Below, piece by piece: positions 29,482 through 41,165 of a DNA stretch of 64,000 nucleotides. Origin of the DNA: Polyodon spathula (taxonomy: Eukaryota > Chordata > Actinopteri > Acipenseriformes > Polyodontidae); assembly GCF_017654505.1 (NCBI RefSeq), contig NW_024472155.1, positions 149,501-213,500 on the forward strand, written 5' to 3'. A program made the translations under genes and the position numbers. Under the pieces are notes generated by a model, which saw only the letters and a program-made list of their open reading frames with translations, was not told the DNA's origin and did no database searches. Positions within the stretch are counted from its first letter, which is position 1, and each line of letters opens with the position of its first letter.

Positions 29482-31218
29482 TCAGCTGCTCATTAGCTTC
29501 CCGTTCTCCAGATGTTCGATGCTCTTTGCTGTTGATTTTTTACAGGTCTTCCCGTAAACAGTCAGTGCCAGGACACACAGCACAGCTAGGACAACAACAG
29601 ACAAGACAGGAGCCCACCTCATTCCAGCAGGATTATCATCCACAGGAGCACCTTCTGAAGAGGAGAGGGGTTACAGTAAAATAATCGTCAGCACGCACAC
29701 AACTCAACACTTGAATACCATGTGACCAGCACGCAAACCAATTATTATATAGGATCTCAGTTAATCTTGCGAAGATGTAGTTTTGCATTGTCAGTTTGTA
29801 TGCAGGCTAATACATCTGCTAAAGAAAAACTCTATTTCACTACTCTATACAAATAGCAGGGGGGTTCTTATGATAAACATTTCGCTTGGATGGGAGCAAA
29901 GAAGAAATAAAAACAAATTTCTGTCAAGCTAGAATCAGATTTAATTTCCCCCCCAAAAATCATTAGACTGGGCTTTTAATAAAGCAACAGCAGCTCACTG
30001 TAGTAACACTAAAAGAAGCCGGTACAATTCAATGCCATGCTCCTCGGTGCTGTTGTGGGTACCTGGAAGGAGGCTGAAGGTCCTGCTGATGTGCTGGTTC
30101 AGTTCCCTGTTTTTCAGGATGAAGGTGAGGGTGGTGTTAGAGCTCCTCGCGGTGGACAGGGTGCTGGTTACTGTGTACAGTCCCACAGCGTTCTTCTGGG
30201 AGACAGTCTGCGCCAGGATGGAGACGTCCTGCCCCTCTCCATCCAGCCACTGGACTGTAGAGTCCGGATAACCTTCAGACTGCAGGGAAGCGGTCACGTT
30301 GTGGGGGTTCACTTTAATTCTCAGGAGGGGTTCTGTGTACAAAGCTGGGCACAACCAAGACATGATGTTAACAGAGAAACCTAGTCACATTCCAGTCAAC
30401 TGAACTCCAAATCCCTTTATACTTCTTATACAAACAGGCAGCGAGAGACCATATTGACAATGTTGCATTTAAAAATAATAACACAAATTTACTGTAAAGC
30501 GAGGATGCTGAACAAATCCGAACGAAACTAAAAGTACCTGCAAACATCAAGGAGAGTGTTTTCCTCTGGCTTCCCAGCAAGGTGCTCACAAAGCAAGTGT
30601 ACTCCCCGGCATCCTCTGGTCCCACCCCCTCCAGTTTCAGGGAAGCGTTCCCCCGTTTCAGCTCAGACAGATAGAGGCTGGTCCTGTTCCAGTAGCGCGG
30701 GCTCTGCTTCTCCAGCTGGTCCTGCGTGTAGTAGAAGCTGTGCACGACCTCGCTCCCCCTCTGCCACGTCAGCACGCTTTTATCCAGATTCAGGTCCCCT
30801 TCCACAGTGAATCTGCACTCCAGCACTGCATACCGACCGTGCAGGGCGACTTGAGGGGTGCTGGGGACTCTCACCTCAAATGCAACTGAGAAAAAGAAGA
30901 TGATGTGGTACAGCTGCAAGTTAGTAAAACTAGACTTCCGACTCAGCTCCTCTGCACTGTGGTGAAGATGCTTGCTTGCGGTGTGTGGAGTCACCTGTTG
31001 GTGCCCAGCCTCTGCACTGTTGCACTGCAAGAAGCATGTAGGAGCTCGTAATGAGACTGCTATTGATCTGAAGATTTGTAACATACTTTCTCTTGGCGCA
31101 GCAGCACATGCTTTGGAAATACACACCGTATTATTTTTTCAGACTTACCGGAAGAGGAGGACTTCAAGACCAGCAGGGAGACAAAGATCATGTGTGAGAA
31201 TCTCAAACTGTCCTTCAT
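29482..31218 (-). CDS. B7-family immunoglobulin membrane protein (HHLA2/CD276-like)
   Basis: Four coding exons in transcript order: 31218-31149 (signal peptide), 30885-30538 (V-set), 30332-30063 (second Ig domain), 29654-29482 (stalk, membrane segment, short tail). They join in frame to 286 codons plus stop. Such proteins are type I surface ligands that modulate T-cell receptors. Seen: signal peptide MKDSLRFSHMIFVSLLVLKS; V-set with Cys47 and Cys121, a WQRG tryptophan, NRTSLY, GNASLKLE and the DAGEYTC motif. The second domain keeps GYPDSTVQW and the GLYTVTSTL core of B7 C-type domains. However, the two disulfide positions are Leu156 and Phe210 instead of Cys. A transmembrane stretch runs at about 244-263, followed by a 23-residue basic tail. 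There are several N-glycosylation sites (NRT, NAS, NVT, NTT). The V domain looks most like HHLA2, then CD276 and VTCN1; the orthologue is not settled. Confidence 0.85.
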
Positions 31219-31554
31219 ACTGCTGATTCTTCACTCAAGAAACTGTAAATGACAGCAGCGGAAAACAATTGCATTGAAAACATGTTACACATTCAGCCGA
31301 GAGCTAGGTTTACAACAACACTGGTGTTTGTATAAAACAGTTTCCAGCGTGCAGTGTGTAGCAAAAAAAAAAAAAACTTATTTTTATATTAACAATATTA
31401 TCCACAATCCAAGACATCTGTCAAATACAATTGTGGCTCGAGTGATTTTTGAAAAATGTTGTTACATTAGTTATCATAGTATTTCTATTATGTAATAATT
31501 ATCACTTAAGGCACGGGTTGTGGGATTAGATTCATACATATGAATGTTGGGGTT

Positions 31555-31557
<3 letters not shown>

Positions 31558-31624
<67 letters not shown>
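31558..31624. repeat. (TA)n microsatellite
   Basis: A perfect dinucleotide run in the 5' intron of the B7-like gene, followed by an A-run at 31657-31683. Confidence 0.95.
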
Positions 31625-31625
<1 letters not shown>

Positions 31626-31652
31626 ATACGTTTGTAGTACGGTTATGTATGC

Positions 31653-31683
<31 letters not shown>

Positions 31684-32087
31684 CGTTATATAAAAAAAAA
31701 ATTGAAGTAAAGCGCACGACATAATATATTAGATTATTCCAAAACAAGGGATCAACTATACTCAATTAAAAATCGCCGACAACCCAAAATGGTTACAGTA
31801 CCCAAAATATTTTGGTTATGGAATTTGCTTCCAAGTTTGTTCCAGTCAAAAATATCCTACATTTTAGTGTCAATTCAATATTCCCATAAATCTTTGCCCA
31901 ATTTTTTTTTTTTAGCAATGCTACCAGTACCGAGACACATTTATGCCCTATGAGCTACTTGCTTCAGTAAACTTTAATATTCATAACTAGGTCTGTCGAT
32001 TACCTTGATCAACACAGCAAAAACTATATAATGTTGCAATACCATGAATGACAAAACTTACACGCTTTTGTTGTAATATGTTGGCTT

Positions 32088-32326
32088 ACCTCTGTGAAAT
32101 TAATTAGGTTTTCGTAGTAATCTGTAAAAACTCCGACAGTGCAGCCTGTTTCTTGCTTTGTTACAGTCCAGTTGCCCTCTTTATAAATACCTCCACGACT
32201 CAGGAGTGTACAAACTACCAATTACCAAATCACACCGACGTGCTGTACGCTCCCACACACGCTGTGCTGACGCTTTTATAGGCGCGTCTCGGCGTGACGT
32301 CACGTCCATGGTGATTGTTGCTAAGC
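32088..32326 (-). promoter_or_regulatory. Promoter and noncoding first exon of the B7-like gene
   Basis: Read on the minus strand, in order: an RFX X1-box-like site TTAGCAACAATCA (about 32313-32326), a palindromic CRE TGACGTCA (32295-32302), a TATA box TATAAAAG (32273-32280), and a second TATA-like TATTTATAAAG (about 32178-32188). A strong GTAAGC donor follows at 32083-32088, ending a noncoding first exon. It would splice to the acceptor just above 31242, ahead of the ATG at 31218. The RFX plus CRE pair resembles the X1/X2 module of MHC class II promoters, except that about nine extra bases separate the two sites. Confidence 0.6.
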
Positions 32327-32329
32327 GGT

Positions 32330-33790
32330 TCAAAACAGGTCAATATTGCTTTCCCTCAGGCCAGGGCAGCTTAAAGCCCCGCTTCCCTAACCCAGTACCG
32401 CAGCACTGTTTAACATGAGCTGAAACAGCAAGCCCTTTATGGGGCACCACTACACCATTAAATAAAAACACACTTCACTTTTCGCGTAAAAAAAAAAAAA
32501 AAAAAAAAAAAGCTTTTGCTTTTTATTTAAAATACAAAACATTTAATTTACAATATTCTGAGGTAATGTGTCCATACGGAGAACAACGAAGTGAAACTGT
32601 GTGTAGCAGAACAATAAATCGCGGTGTCAGTTATCCAACGTCTTTTTCATTATCTACTGCTATTATTCTTGTTTAAAAAACAGTTTTTAAAAATCATTTT
32701 ATATCAAACGATAAAGTCTGAGTCTATTTTAGGAGGGGAAACTTACAGCAACATCGTAAGTTTCAGCTTTCATACTGGCGTTAACTTTAACTTTCAAGAT
32801 ACCAAGTGTGCCATTTCAGAGAGTTTTCTCTTAATTAGTTGTTTCTCACTCAAAAAAAAAAAAAAGTCAACGCGGAAAACATGAAAAGCGGTATGTTTGG
32901 AACCAGGTAGCAACCCCCTCTAAAGGAAGGGAGTGTCAGTGACGAAAGCACGAGTAAAGAGCGTGCGTGTCACAACTCAGGTGAGATTAGGGCAGGTGTG
33001 TTCCCAAATACCGTACTACACATTGTTAGATAACCAATACTAAAAACAGAAGGGAAGAATTCTCTCGCTTCAAGCAAAGCCCAACTATGGATATACAGTA
33101 GTGCTTGTTATCACAGTGCCAAGCGATTGACAAAGCTGGTCTTTATTTAGAACCGTCTATTTATACACACGTTAACACTGTGCTGCCCATGGCTATTTGG
33201 TTTTTCAGGATGCGGTGAAAGAAACACAGCTGCTAACTCCAAGTCAGCAATTAAGCATTTACTGGGATAGGTATACAGTAGGGTCCGCCCACCCCCACTC
33301 AAATACAAATCTACTGGTGCCAGAATGTAATGTTGCTGGCGCTATACAAGATACCCTGGCGCTAGAATCTAGTGTCATTACACCAAATTTGCACCTCGAA
33401 TAGGCCACTAAATACGGAGAACATACTGGGGCAGAAATTTAGATTTAAAAAAAAAGGTTGTAAAACATTGGTAAAGAAAGGTATCGGGCAAGAGACATGG
33501 TTTTATACGATGGAAAACGAAATACTTAACGATTTGTTGGATTAAAATACTTTTAGGCAGCTGTGTATAAACAAAGTTAGTTTCCTTTTCACAAATGCCT
33601 GAAACCACTGCATAGATTTGATCATGCGATACATTTAATAAATACACACCAATACAAAAGAGACCCCAGTTAATTGGGAAGCCAATGGCCAGTAAAGAAC
33701 TGGCCTTTACCAGACCCCTCTTACACATTACATTTAGCAATCCAACCCCAAAGATAAACCTCCAAAGGGTTAGTTTTAATAACCATGCAG
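32330..33790. other. Intergenic, B7-like gene to ZP3-like copy A
   Basis: No gene is supported. The stretch is AT-rich, with an A-run near 32488-32510. Short open frames on both strands have no domain and no splice context. Confidence 0.6.
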
Positions 33791-33814
33791 AAGACAATTC
33801 TCTTTGCAAATAGA

Positions 33815-33820
33815 TTTATT
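33815..33820 (-). terminator. Polyadenylation signal of ZP3-like copy A
   Basis: AATAAA on the minus strand, inside a noncoding last exon whose acceptor is at 33897. That exon pairs with a GTAAGT donor at 34252-34257, which lies 41 nt after the stop codon of the acidic exon. The distance is short enough that the downstream intron would not be expected to trigger nonsense-mediated decay. Confidence 0.7.
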
Positions 33821-34298
33821 TACAACAAAGTTCTCAGGTTACAACAGTTTAATAAGTTAACTTCAAGCTTGTGTAGCCAATAATTCCTTCAGCTATCTGA
33901 AAAAGAAATATATAAAAGCAAGGGATTAATAAACTGTACCACTATAACAAGATGCCCTGGCTGTAAAATCAAAAGTGAAGTTTAAAAGCGGTTAATATAA
34001 TTTTAGAACTAGGATGACATTGGGCCAGAATGTGAGGTAATCAATATACTTCTGCATACTGAAGATAGTTATAGTAGATCAATAGTGGGTTCCAAAGACA
34101 TGTAATGCAAGCGAGACATGAAACTTCCATCTCTCCACAATCCGATACTCAAATAACATGAATATCAAGTTTTATGACTACTGGATAGGTAGTTTCACAT
34201 AGGTGCAAAGACACAAAAGTGTGACAGACAGATGAACTAAAAAGGTCACGCACTTACCCAAATGAGGTGCCAGGTTATTCTTCCAGGGGTCTTTCCTT

Positions 34299-35434
34299 CT
34301 AGTAATCAGGCTGCATCTTTCCCCAGGTGCCTTGGGCAGGGTTCTTCCTCATCCTGGCTTTCAGCTGGTCAGGGGCATCATGCTCTGCCATAGTGTGGCC
34401 AGGGGGAACCCCAAACCCACCAGCTCTCTCAGCATCCTGGACAGCTCCCGCAGACGCACCCCATTCAGAGTAGTTGTCTCCCTCAGTATGGGCCTCAGGC
34501 AGTGAAGTTCTATTACTTTGAATCTCTTCAGGTAGGATTGTCACATTACTTTGATTCTCATCAGCACTTCCATTTTCTAGACCCCCTTTAGACTGTTCTA
34601 GTCCTTCACCCTCATCCCAGCCAGAGGGGCTATAACCTTCATATCCGTCCCAATCATGTAGGTCTCTCTGTTCAGACCATTCCATGGGGTCCACACTGTC
34701 CGATTGGAGATCAGCATCATCCATCGTATCATGGTAATCCTCATCAGATTCGGTTCCCTCCGCATAGTCCCACACCCGTTCATCAGCTCTCGCGCCCTGC
34801 TCAGTTCCTTCAGTCACAAGCCATTCGTGCTGTTCAGCTTCCTCAGATGGGGCTGCTCCCTCGCTCTGACCTGTGCCTGAACCTTTCACCCATCCAGGTC
34901 CTCGGGTCCTTTCAATTTGAACAGTTGCTGCATCCAGATCCCCTTCAGGTTGTGCCACTGCTACATCAAAGTCCCGATTAAAGTTTTCCCACTGGCCAGT
35001 TTCATGGTGTTCCGACTGTAGAACACCTTTATACTTCTCCCCCTGTGGAACCTCTTCATCATACTCATCCCAGTCAGCATCCTCCTGGTCATCCCATTCA
35101 GAGTGGTCAGCCGCTTCCTCGGAAGGCTCTTCAGGTGCACCAGGTTTGTTAGCTGGGACAGAATGAGCTTCACGATACATTTCAACCTCTCGCCTCTCCG
35201 TATCAATGTGGCTAGACTTGCCCTGCTCCTCTGCCAAGGCATGATCTGTCATGTTCTCTGCAGTCTCCACTGCATTAACCCAGGTAATCTGATCATCTGG
35301 ATCTGATGAAGAGGAGCTCACCGTTTCACTGTCATCCAGTAGAGGGGAACTTTGGCTAAAGCTGGACTGCTTTTCAGTAAGAGGGTCTTCAACCTCATTG
35401 CCCACGAACAGTAATGGACCACTACTTTTAAGAT
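34299..35434 (-). other. Acidic Trp-rich tail exon of ZP3-like copy A
   Basis: One 1136-nt coding exon giving the C-terminal tail. Recurrent short patterns are S-E-W, D-W-D and G-W-D-E, spaced irregularly, as in HSEWDDQEDADWDEY and LHDWDGYEGYSPSGWDEG. Sequons are NMT, NGS, NVT, NRT and NYS. It ends KMQPDY. The corresponding exon of copy B is only 116 nt and codes about 37 residues, so the tail has expanded in copy A or shrunk in copy B. Confidence 0.85.
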
Positions 35435-38400
35435 CTGAAAAGAGATGATACACCATGTCTGAGGCTCATTAGACTGCACAATGAAGCAGAACCACCACAG
35501 GTGAGCACCTCCTTCTGGAGGCACAACACGTAAAACCTTTATGCCATCCATCTTCAATAATTAATCTAAACTTCACTTAATACCCTACATAGGGGATCCA
35601 AGATCCTGAGCTCAACATCTTCTGGTTCAAATCTAAAGCCTCAACCCAGTTATCATACAAATCGCATTAGCCTGGGAGTTTCCCTGCCTTCATTCCTGTT
35701 ACATGCATACCAATGCTCTGGCCCCCAGCTGTCAAAGGGTAATCCTCCTTCATGGTTTGCAAAGTGACAATGACATACCTTCAGACAGGGACTCGAGTGC
35801 TCCACCCACACACTTTGAATTGCAGCAGGTACAGACGCTGTTGAAACCTTCAAGTTCTTCCCACCTAAAAACACAAAAAGTGCACTGAAGCTTCCATTGG
35901 GTGTTTTACAGAAGCTACACCACTTGCAGCCAAATACTTGCCTTTTTTTTATTCTGTTGTAGGTGCAAGACTTGGCACCTGGTGTCACTTGTGGGCTGTT
36001 TGCAAGAAATAAGATGCAGTGAAGGTAGATCTGAAAATAGAAAGGGAAATGTACATGGGGCAGGTTATTCCAGAGTTTTAAAAATTAATGCTCTGGTTAC
36101 AAAACATGGTATTTACTTAGCCATTGCTAAGTCCACTTGAACAAACAGATGTGGCCCATTATTCAGTTCTTTGATCTCTATTACAGATTAAGTTTGAAAC
36201 ACACGTGTAGTTTGTTTTCCAGGACCCCCTTGTAAACATGGCCTCGTCTCGATGGGTACATTTCATGGTTAAAATGAAAAATATGGGAGCATTAAAAAAG
36301 TAGGGGTGCACAAATCCAGTCCATGAGGCCCATAGTCCTCTAGGTTTTATGCAGATGGATTCAAAGCTACCCGATTAAGTCATACAAATCAGGTTAGCTT
36401 GGTTCTGCCAAGTGGAATAGGACACAGGAGGGCTCCAGAGCAGAGCATGCCCACAGCCAGACACTCCTGCAGACAGGAATTAAATACAGGAATGCTGCTA
36501 TAAAGTTATAGAAGAATTTCTGCAAAATAAAAAGGATTGGTCATACAAGGAATAAACAAGTGCAGCAATTAGGTTTCCTATACTCAGAACTTTGTAGCAG
36601 CTCTCTAAAGCAATGAGCAAACTGCCAAATAACTAAATTAATTAGTCTGGGTTTAGTCTAAATTCCACTAATGACCCAGTTTCACCAGTCTTTGAAATTA
36701 AGACTTAACAGCTCCCCAGAATGTTCAAAAAGCAGGGTTGACACCGATAACAATGAATACCTTGGAAGAGGGCTTCACGTTAAACTGGAAAGCATCAACG
36801 ACAAAGTTGATTGTGTCACGAGTTCTCGGTGGGACAAATGAAGAGTTGGAGGCTTCAATTTTGCTGTCCACCATGCATCTGAAAGGAGGTTAACAATGCA
36901 ATCTTCAGCCAACTGAAAGGAAATTTAGTGCAATATCAGACCCTACCTAACAGAGCTCAGAACCAACAAATTAAGAGTGAACGCAGTAGTATTTGTTAAT
37001 TCAATAAACTTAACATTGGAAGAGGGCAGTTTGAGCACATTCCAAAATCTGTTATTCACAATTCGGAATCAGAACTACAATACCTTCACCTTTATACTGA
37101 ATGCAAAAGTAATACAATGGCAGTCTTTACAAGTTAAGCCAGCATGGGGTAGCATCATTAAAAGGAAGTCTTACCCATAGTTGTCAATCACATTGTATTG
37201 GGGGGTTGAATTAGAATCTGGAGAAGCAGTTGCATGACAGGAGTGAACGAAAATCTTCTGCCCTGGTTTACGAGGATATCCCCTCGCCTGGAAGTTTATG
37301 ACCTGACCAAGTTGGTACACGTTGCTCAAAGAACCTTTAGTCCAGGCACCTAAAGAAAGAGGAGCACAGCTTACTGGCACATCTCAGAGTATGGGTCATC
37401 AAAAAGATACAGATATCAGAGTGAAGCGAGAGCAGGCCTGGTGGGAAGATACTTGCTGTTCATTGGGATCAAGTCAAAGCCAGACTGCTTCAGAGTCCTG
37501 ATACCAGCAGGAGGATTCCAGGTGGGGCGAAACACAAGCTTGTAGAGGTGGTGGAACCTGCAATACCAATGAGAGAGAGAGACACACACACATTGGGTTT
37601 AGCCAAAGAGGAGAGGGGGGAGATAATCGTGCAACAAAATACAGATGAGCTGATCACTCAGTCATTGAGGCAGTATAGCGAATTGGTTGCAGCAGAAAAA
37701 AAGCCACACCCCAGGCAATCTATTGCCTACCTCGGATACCGGCACTCAATTTCTATATTGAGCGGATGGGTCCTTCGAATTGAGCTTCTTCTTCTATTGG
37801 GAACATAGCGAAGGATATTTTGGTATACTACTAATCCGTCGGGCATCTTAAAAAAAAAAAAAAAAATCAGTTTGAAATGATGTGCAGCGATAAATCACAC
37901 ACCAGCAGTCTGTCAATCTACGCAAACACACAATGCCGTGTATTAAACAGCTTTGAGACTATTTTAATATTCCGAACTGGATCAGAGACTTACCGAACGC
38001 TTGCTTCCACACGCAGACTGGCTGTACGTGAACACAATGTCCCCGGTTTTTCGGTCTACTCCGTTGCTTTGGCATTCGTAGTTGTACCCCAGGCTCAATT
38101 GCGATGCCGTGCAGCCAAAACCAAAGAACCTCTTCTTAACTTTCACCACCATGTGACTTTCGCCGCACAGGACAGCAACATCGGAGACGGCCGGGGTTGT
38201 AGGCGACTTGTCCACGCTACCCAGGCTCATGATGCGTTTGATCTCAGGAGGCAGGGTTGCGTGTGTGTCTCCATCACTTTCGCGGGGGCTGAGCATTTTG
38301 TGCGGGAACGGGGTCACGTAGAAAGGGATGCCTGCTTCAGGTAGCACCACCCGTTTCTTAGCCTTCGTTTCGTTGTTGGATCGAGCGAAGGATCCCGAAT

Positions 38401-38545
38401 CTCTCTGCCACGTCTCCTCGTATCCCGAAGAAGTGCTACGATGTTCCTTCTCGCTGATCCATTTCGAAACAAACTTTTGTGCAATACTCAGAGGGACAAC
38501 CCCGCTCCACACGCAACAAACAAGTAGCAAACACGGGAGCTTCAT
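34299..38545 (-). CDS. Zona pellucida ZP3-type egg-coat protein with long acidic C-terminus (copy A)
   Basis: Egg-envelope structural glycoprotein. Eight coding exons: 38545-37994, 37846-37731, 37557-37457, 37349-37175, 36878-36761, 36030-35942, 35864-35779, 35434-34299. They sum to 2373 nt, 790 codons plus stop. Seen: signal peptide MKLPCLLLVCCVWSGVVPLS; ZP-N from VAVLCGESHMVVKVKK through IEIECRYPR; ZP-C with NYGCMVDSKIEASNSSFVPP, FVVDAFQF and IYLHC; then WEELEGFNSVCTCCNSKC, the ZP3-type C-x-CC-xxx-C signature. The last exon adds about 378 residues. It is very acidic, has 12 tryptophans mostly flanked by Asp/Glu, and carries five N-glycosylation sequons. No furin R-X-K/R-R site and no membrane segment are visible. 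Introns 3 and 6 use GC donors; using the nearest GT instead breaks the frame for intron 3. The start Met is the one opening the signal peptide; an upstream in-frame Met at 38593 gives a poorer one. Confidence 0.93.
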
Positions 38546-38654
38546 CGTGCACTGGCAACCAAGCTGCGCACTGTACCCAGAGGACAAGAACAACCAAATC
38601 AGGGTTGAACGTGTTTCTTTACCACTACATTTTTTTTAAACGGTCGTTAATGAG

Positions 38655-38680
38655 TTATCACCTGGTAACAGGTGTCTCGT
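38655..38680 (-). promoter_or_regulatory. Paired E-boxes upstream of ZP3-like copy A
   Basis: CACCTG at 38659-38664 and its inverse CAGGTG at 38669-38674, about 115-130 bases before the ATG, form a near-palindrome. E-boxes (CANNTG) in ZP promoters are bound by the oocyte factor FIGLA in other vertebrates. A similar cluster precedes copy B. Confidence 0.5.
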
Positions 38681-39039
38681 CAGTATACTAATGAATTCTC
38701 ACGTGTAATAAATGCAAACAAAAGAGAACGCCCCTTAGTTATGTTAATCAGAGCTCCGTCATTTTTCACTGGTGCAGGAGAATTGTGATTTTTTTTTAGC
38801 CAGAAGGGTTTTCGTGTGTTAATTTCAGATCGATCTATCTAGCCTAGGAATAACACTAAACGGGGTAAAACAGCTAATCCTGGATGCTAGAACTCTACAG
38901 ATATATCAAGAATCAACTATGCAAGGACTATTACAAGGAATATTACCAAGATTGAATCACTCTTACTGTTTTCACATTAAACGTACAAAAAAAAAACAAC
39001 CTGCCGCACAGCCACGGCACCGCCCCTTTGCAATTCGTG

Positions 39040-39415
39040 CCCAACTTTAGATCTTATAAACTTTTGTATTGCTACTGTTACCCATCATTTCTGTCATTTT
39101 GCATATGTCAGTTTAGGATAGTAACCTAGATTACAAATATTATTCACCATATCTGTAATATGATTGCCAAGTGTTTATGTAATTAACGCAAGGACCGTGG
39201 CGCGATCAGAAATCAGGACATTCAACTATTGAAGAAAAATCTTGGGACTTAATTTTTGGAATGTGATCTAATGGGAGGGAAGGTATTTGGTTCTATAGCA
39301 ATATGTGTTATATAACAAGAAAATTACGTCATATTTAATTTAAAAAAAAACACAGCTCTCCTGTTTAAATGTTCTTATTTAACTAAATATTATATACACA
39401 TAGTGCAGGATTGTT
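39040..39415 (+). repeat. Inverted duplicate, left member
   Basis: About 375 bases matching, in inverted orientation, the segment at 47035-47460. Shared landmarks: CATTTTGCATATGTC-type, GGATAGTAACCTAGATT and TTGGAATGTGATCTAATGGG here, against the reverse complement of the right member. Identity is imperfect with several indels, so the duplication is not recent. Confidence 0.65.
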
Positions 39416-40130
39416 ATGTCTTTTTAGAGCTTGTTTATGTTAAACATTTGAAGAAATAGAAAATGTGTTTAATAATTTATATAGTTATTAGTATTTGTTG
39501 AAAAAGGGTGTATGACGTGTTTTCTCTTACCCAACATATACAAGGTCTTTATCTAAACTCTTGACTATTCAGGTTATATTGATCATTCTTGTGAACTGGC
39601 GCCCCTAGTGGTCAGGATCTCAGGCTGTTAAGCCCCTTGCTCACTGGAGGTGGGGCTGCTGACGAACAGGAAGCTCCAGTTTCTATTCTGGAACCAGCAC
39701 TTGTCCAACTTCTTTTTTTATCCCGACAAATGGGGAGGGGGGGGGGGAGAATATTTATATATATTTGTGACAATAGCAGGGTCGTCCATATATTTTAGAC
39801 TGTTCAAATCTAAAACAAAGATGCAAGTGGATGAGAAGAAAGTTTCGGATTCTCAGATGAAGGAACAATCTGGAGGATTTAGCTTGTTCCTTCTTTAAAA
39901 TTCAGGACCTCAGATGCCTTTAAGCAAGAAAGGAATTTTAAACCTTACAATTCTATTCTAGTGAGTGTTCATCTCTCTCCAGCTATGCAATCTGTGGTAC
40001 AACCCATTTAAAAAAAATAAATAATAATAATTAAACCTCCTTCCTAAAAACACAGCTACACAAAATTCCCCACTACAAAAAACTGATCTTGTTCCCTGTA
40101 CCTACTGGGGATAAACAAGCATGTATTAAA

Positions 40131-40330
40131 AGCTGCTATGAAATGCAGTCCTATTTCCATCCCTAGTCTTAATTTATAGGCACCAGAAGTATACTCAACT
40201 TTTGTTCAAAGTTGTGGTTATTTGGCACCACCTGGTGGTCTGATGACAGCAGTACATTATTGCATGGTGGGCTCTTTCCCTCTTCTCAGAGTGCATAGTC
40301 TCACGAGGGCAAGGGGGCTTTGGAGGCTGT
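40131..40330. repeat. MITE right arm plus linked 150-bp repeat (left copy)
   Basis: A truncated foldback-element arm (CTGCTATGAAATGCAGTCC then CTATTTCCATCCCTAG) is followed by sequence that recurs directly after the MITE copy at 47.6-47.8 kb. Shared strings include AGTTGTGGTTATTTGGC and CCA-C-TGGTGGTC/CCAGTGGTCC. Both copies are in the same orientation. Confidence 0.6.
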
Positions 40331-40748
40331 CGCACATCCTTTCCGATTCTCATGAAACCCATTGAAGACTAATGGAGGGGAACAGCTGGTCCTAGATTTG
40401 TTTCCTCAGTGCATACCAGCATTTTAGAAGCAAATTATGGGATCAACACACCTGCTTTAATTTAAATGCTTTTATCCAAAGCAACTTGGGAGACAAGGGG
40501 GTGAACTGCACATCTATTGCTTCAGTCACTTAATAGGAGCTCCGTTTTTACGTCATCCAAACAGAGAAAGCCATTTTATAAGAGACACAAGGGAAGGCCA
40601 TTCAGCCCATCTAAAGCTCATCTGGTTCAGAGCAGTGGATTGGTCTCAGAACTGAATTAATCCAGCCCATTTACTTCACTTGGTTTATTTAATAAACCTC
40701 AAATCAGGATGAAATAACAGAAAGTACAAGGTATAAGTGTTAATACAT

Positions 40749-40754
40749 TTTATT
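40749..40754 (-). terminator. Polyadenylation signal of ZP3-like copy B
   Basis: AATAAA on the minus strand, about 410 bases after the stop codon at 41166. A GTAAGTATTC donor at 40903-40912 and an acceptor at 40810 suggest an optional 103-bp intron in the 3' UTR, parallel to copy A. Confidence 0.65.
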
Positions 40755-41165
40755 TAGCAGTCATGATCCAATAACTCGAGATTTAGCCAACTGCATCTTC
40801 AGACACCATCTGGAGGAACCAAAGAAAGACCATTGATAAGCAAGTCCATCAGCGTTACAAGCAAAACGAGTCATTTTGAAATTATGAATGACACCAACTA
40901 TTGAATACTTACATTCCAAAAACACAGCTATAAACTTCAAGGCAAACAAAAACCTCAGGGAGTTGGTCAACAAACATTGCCCTATCAGACATTCATATAT
41001 CTTGCATGTTCTCCCATACTACAATATCCAGTTAAAACCAAGCCATAGATTGTTTATAAAAATTGTTTCAAAAAGGGTTCCACCAAAAAAGTAATCTTCC
41101 CATTTCCCTCTGCAGACAGAGCCCTCCCCTCACCCACCTCCAAGTGATCAGGCTCCCCAGCCCTC

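Noticed and set aside
37453..37557. A GT donor at the end of ZP3-like copy A exon 3
   Set aside because: Splicing there brings a TAA into frame within the next exon. The GC donor four bases earlier keeps the frame and matches the exon boundary in copy B.
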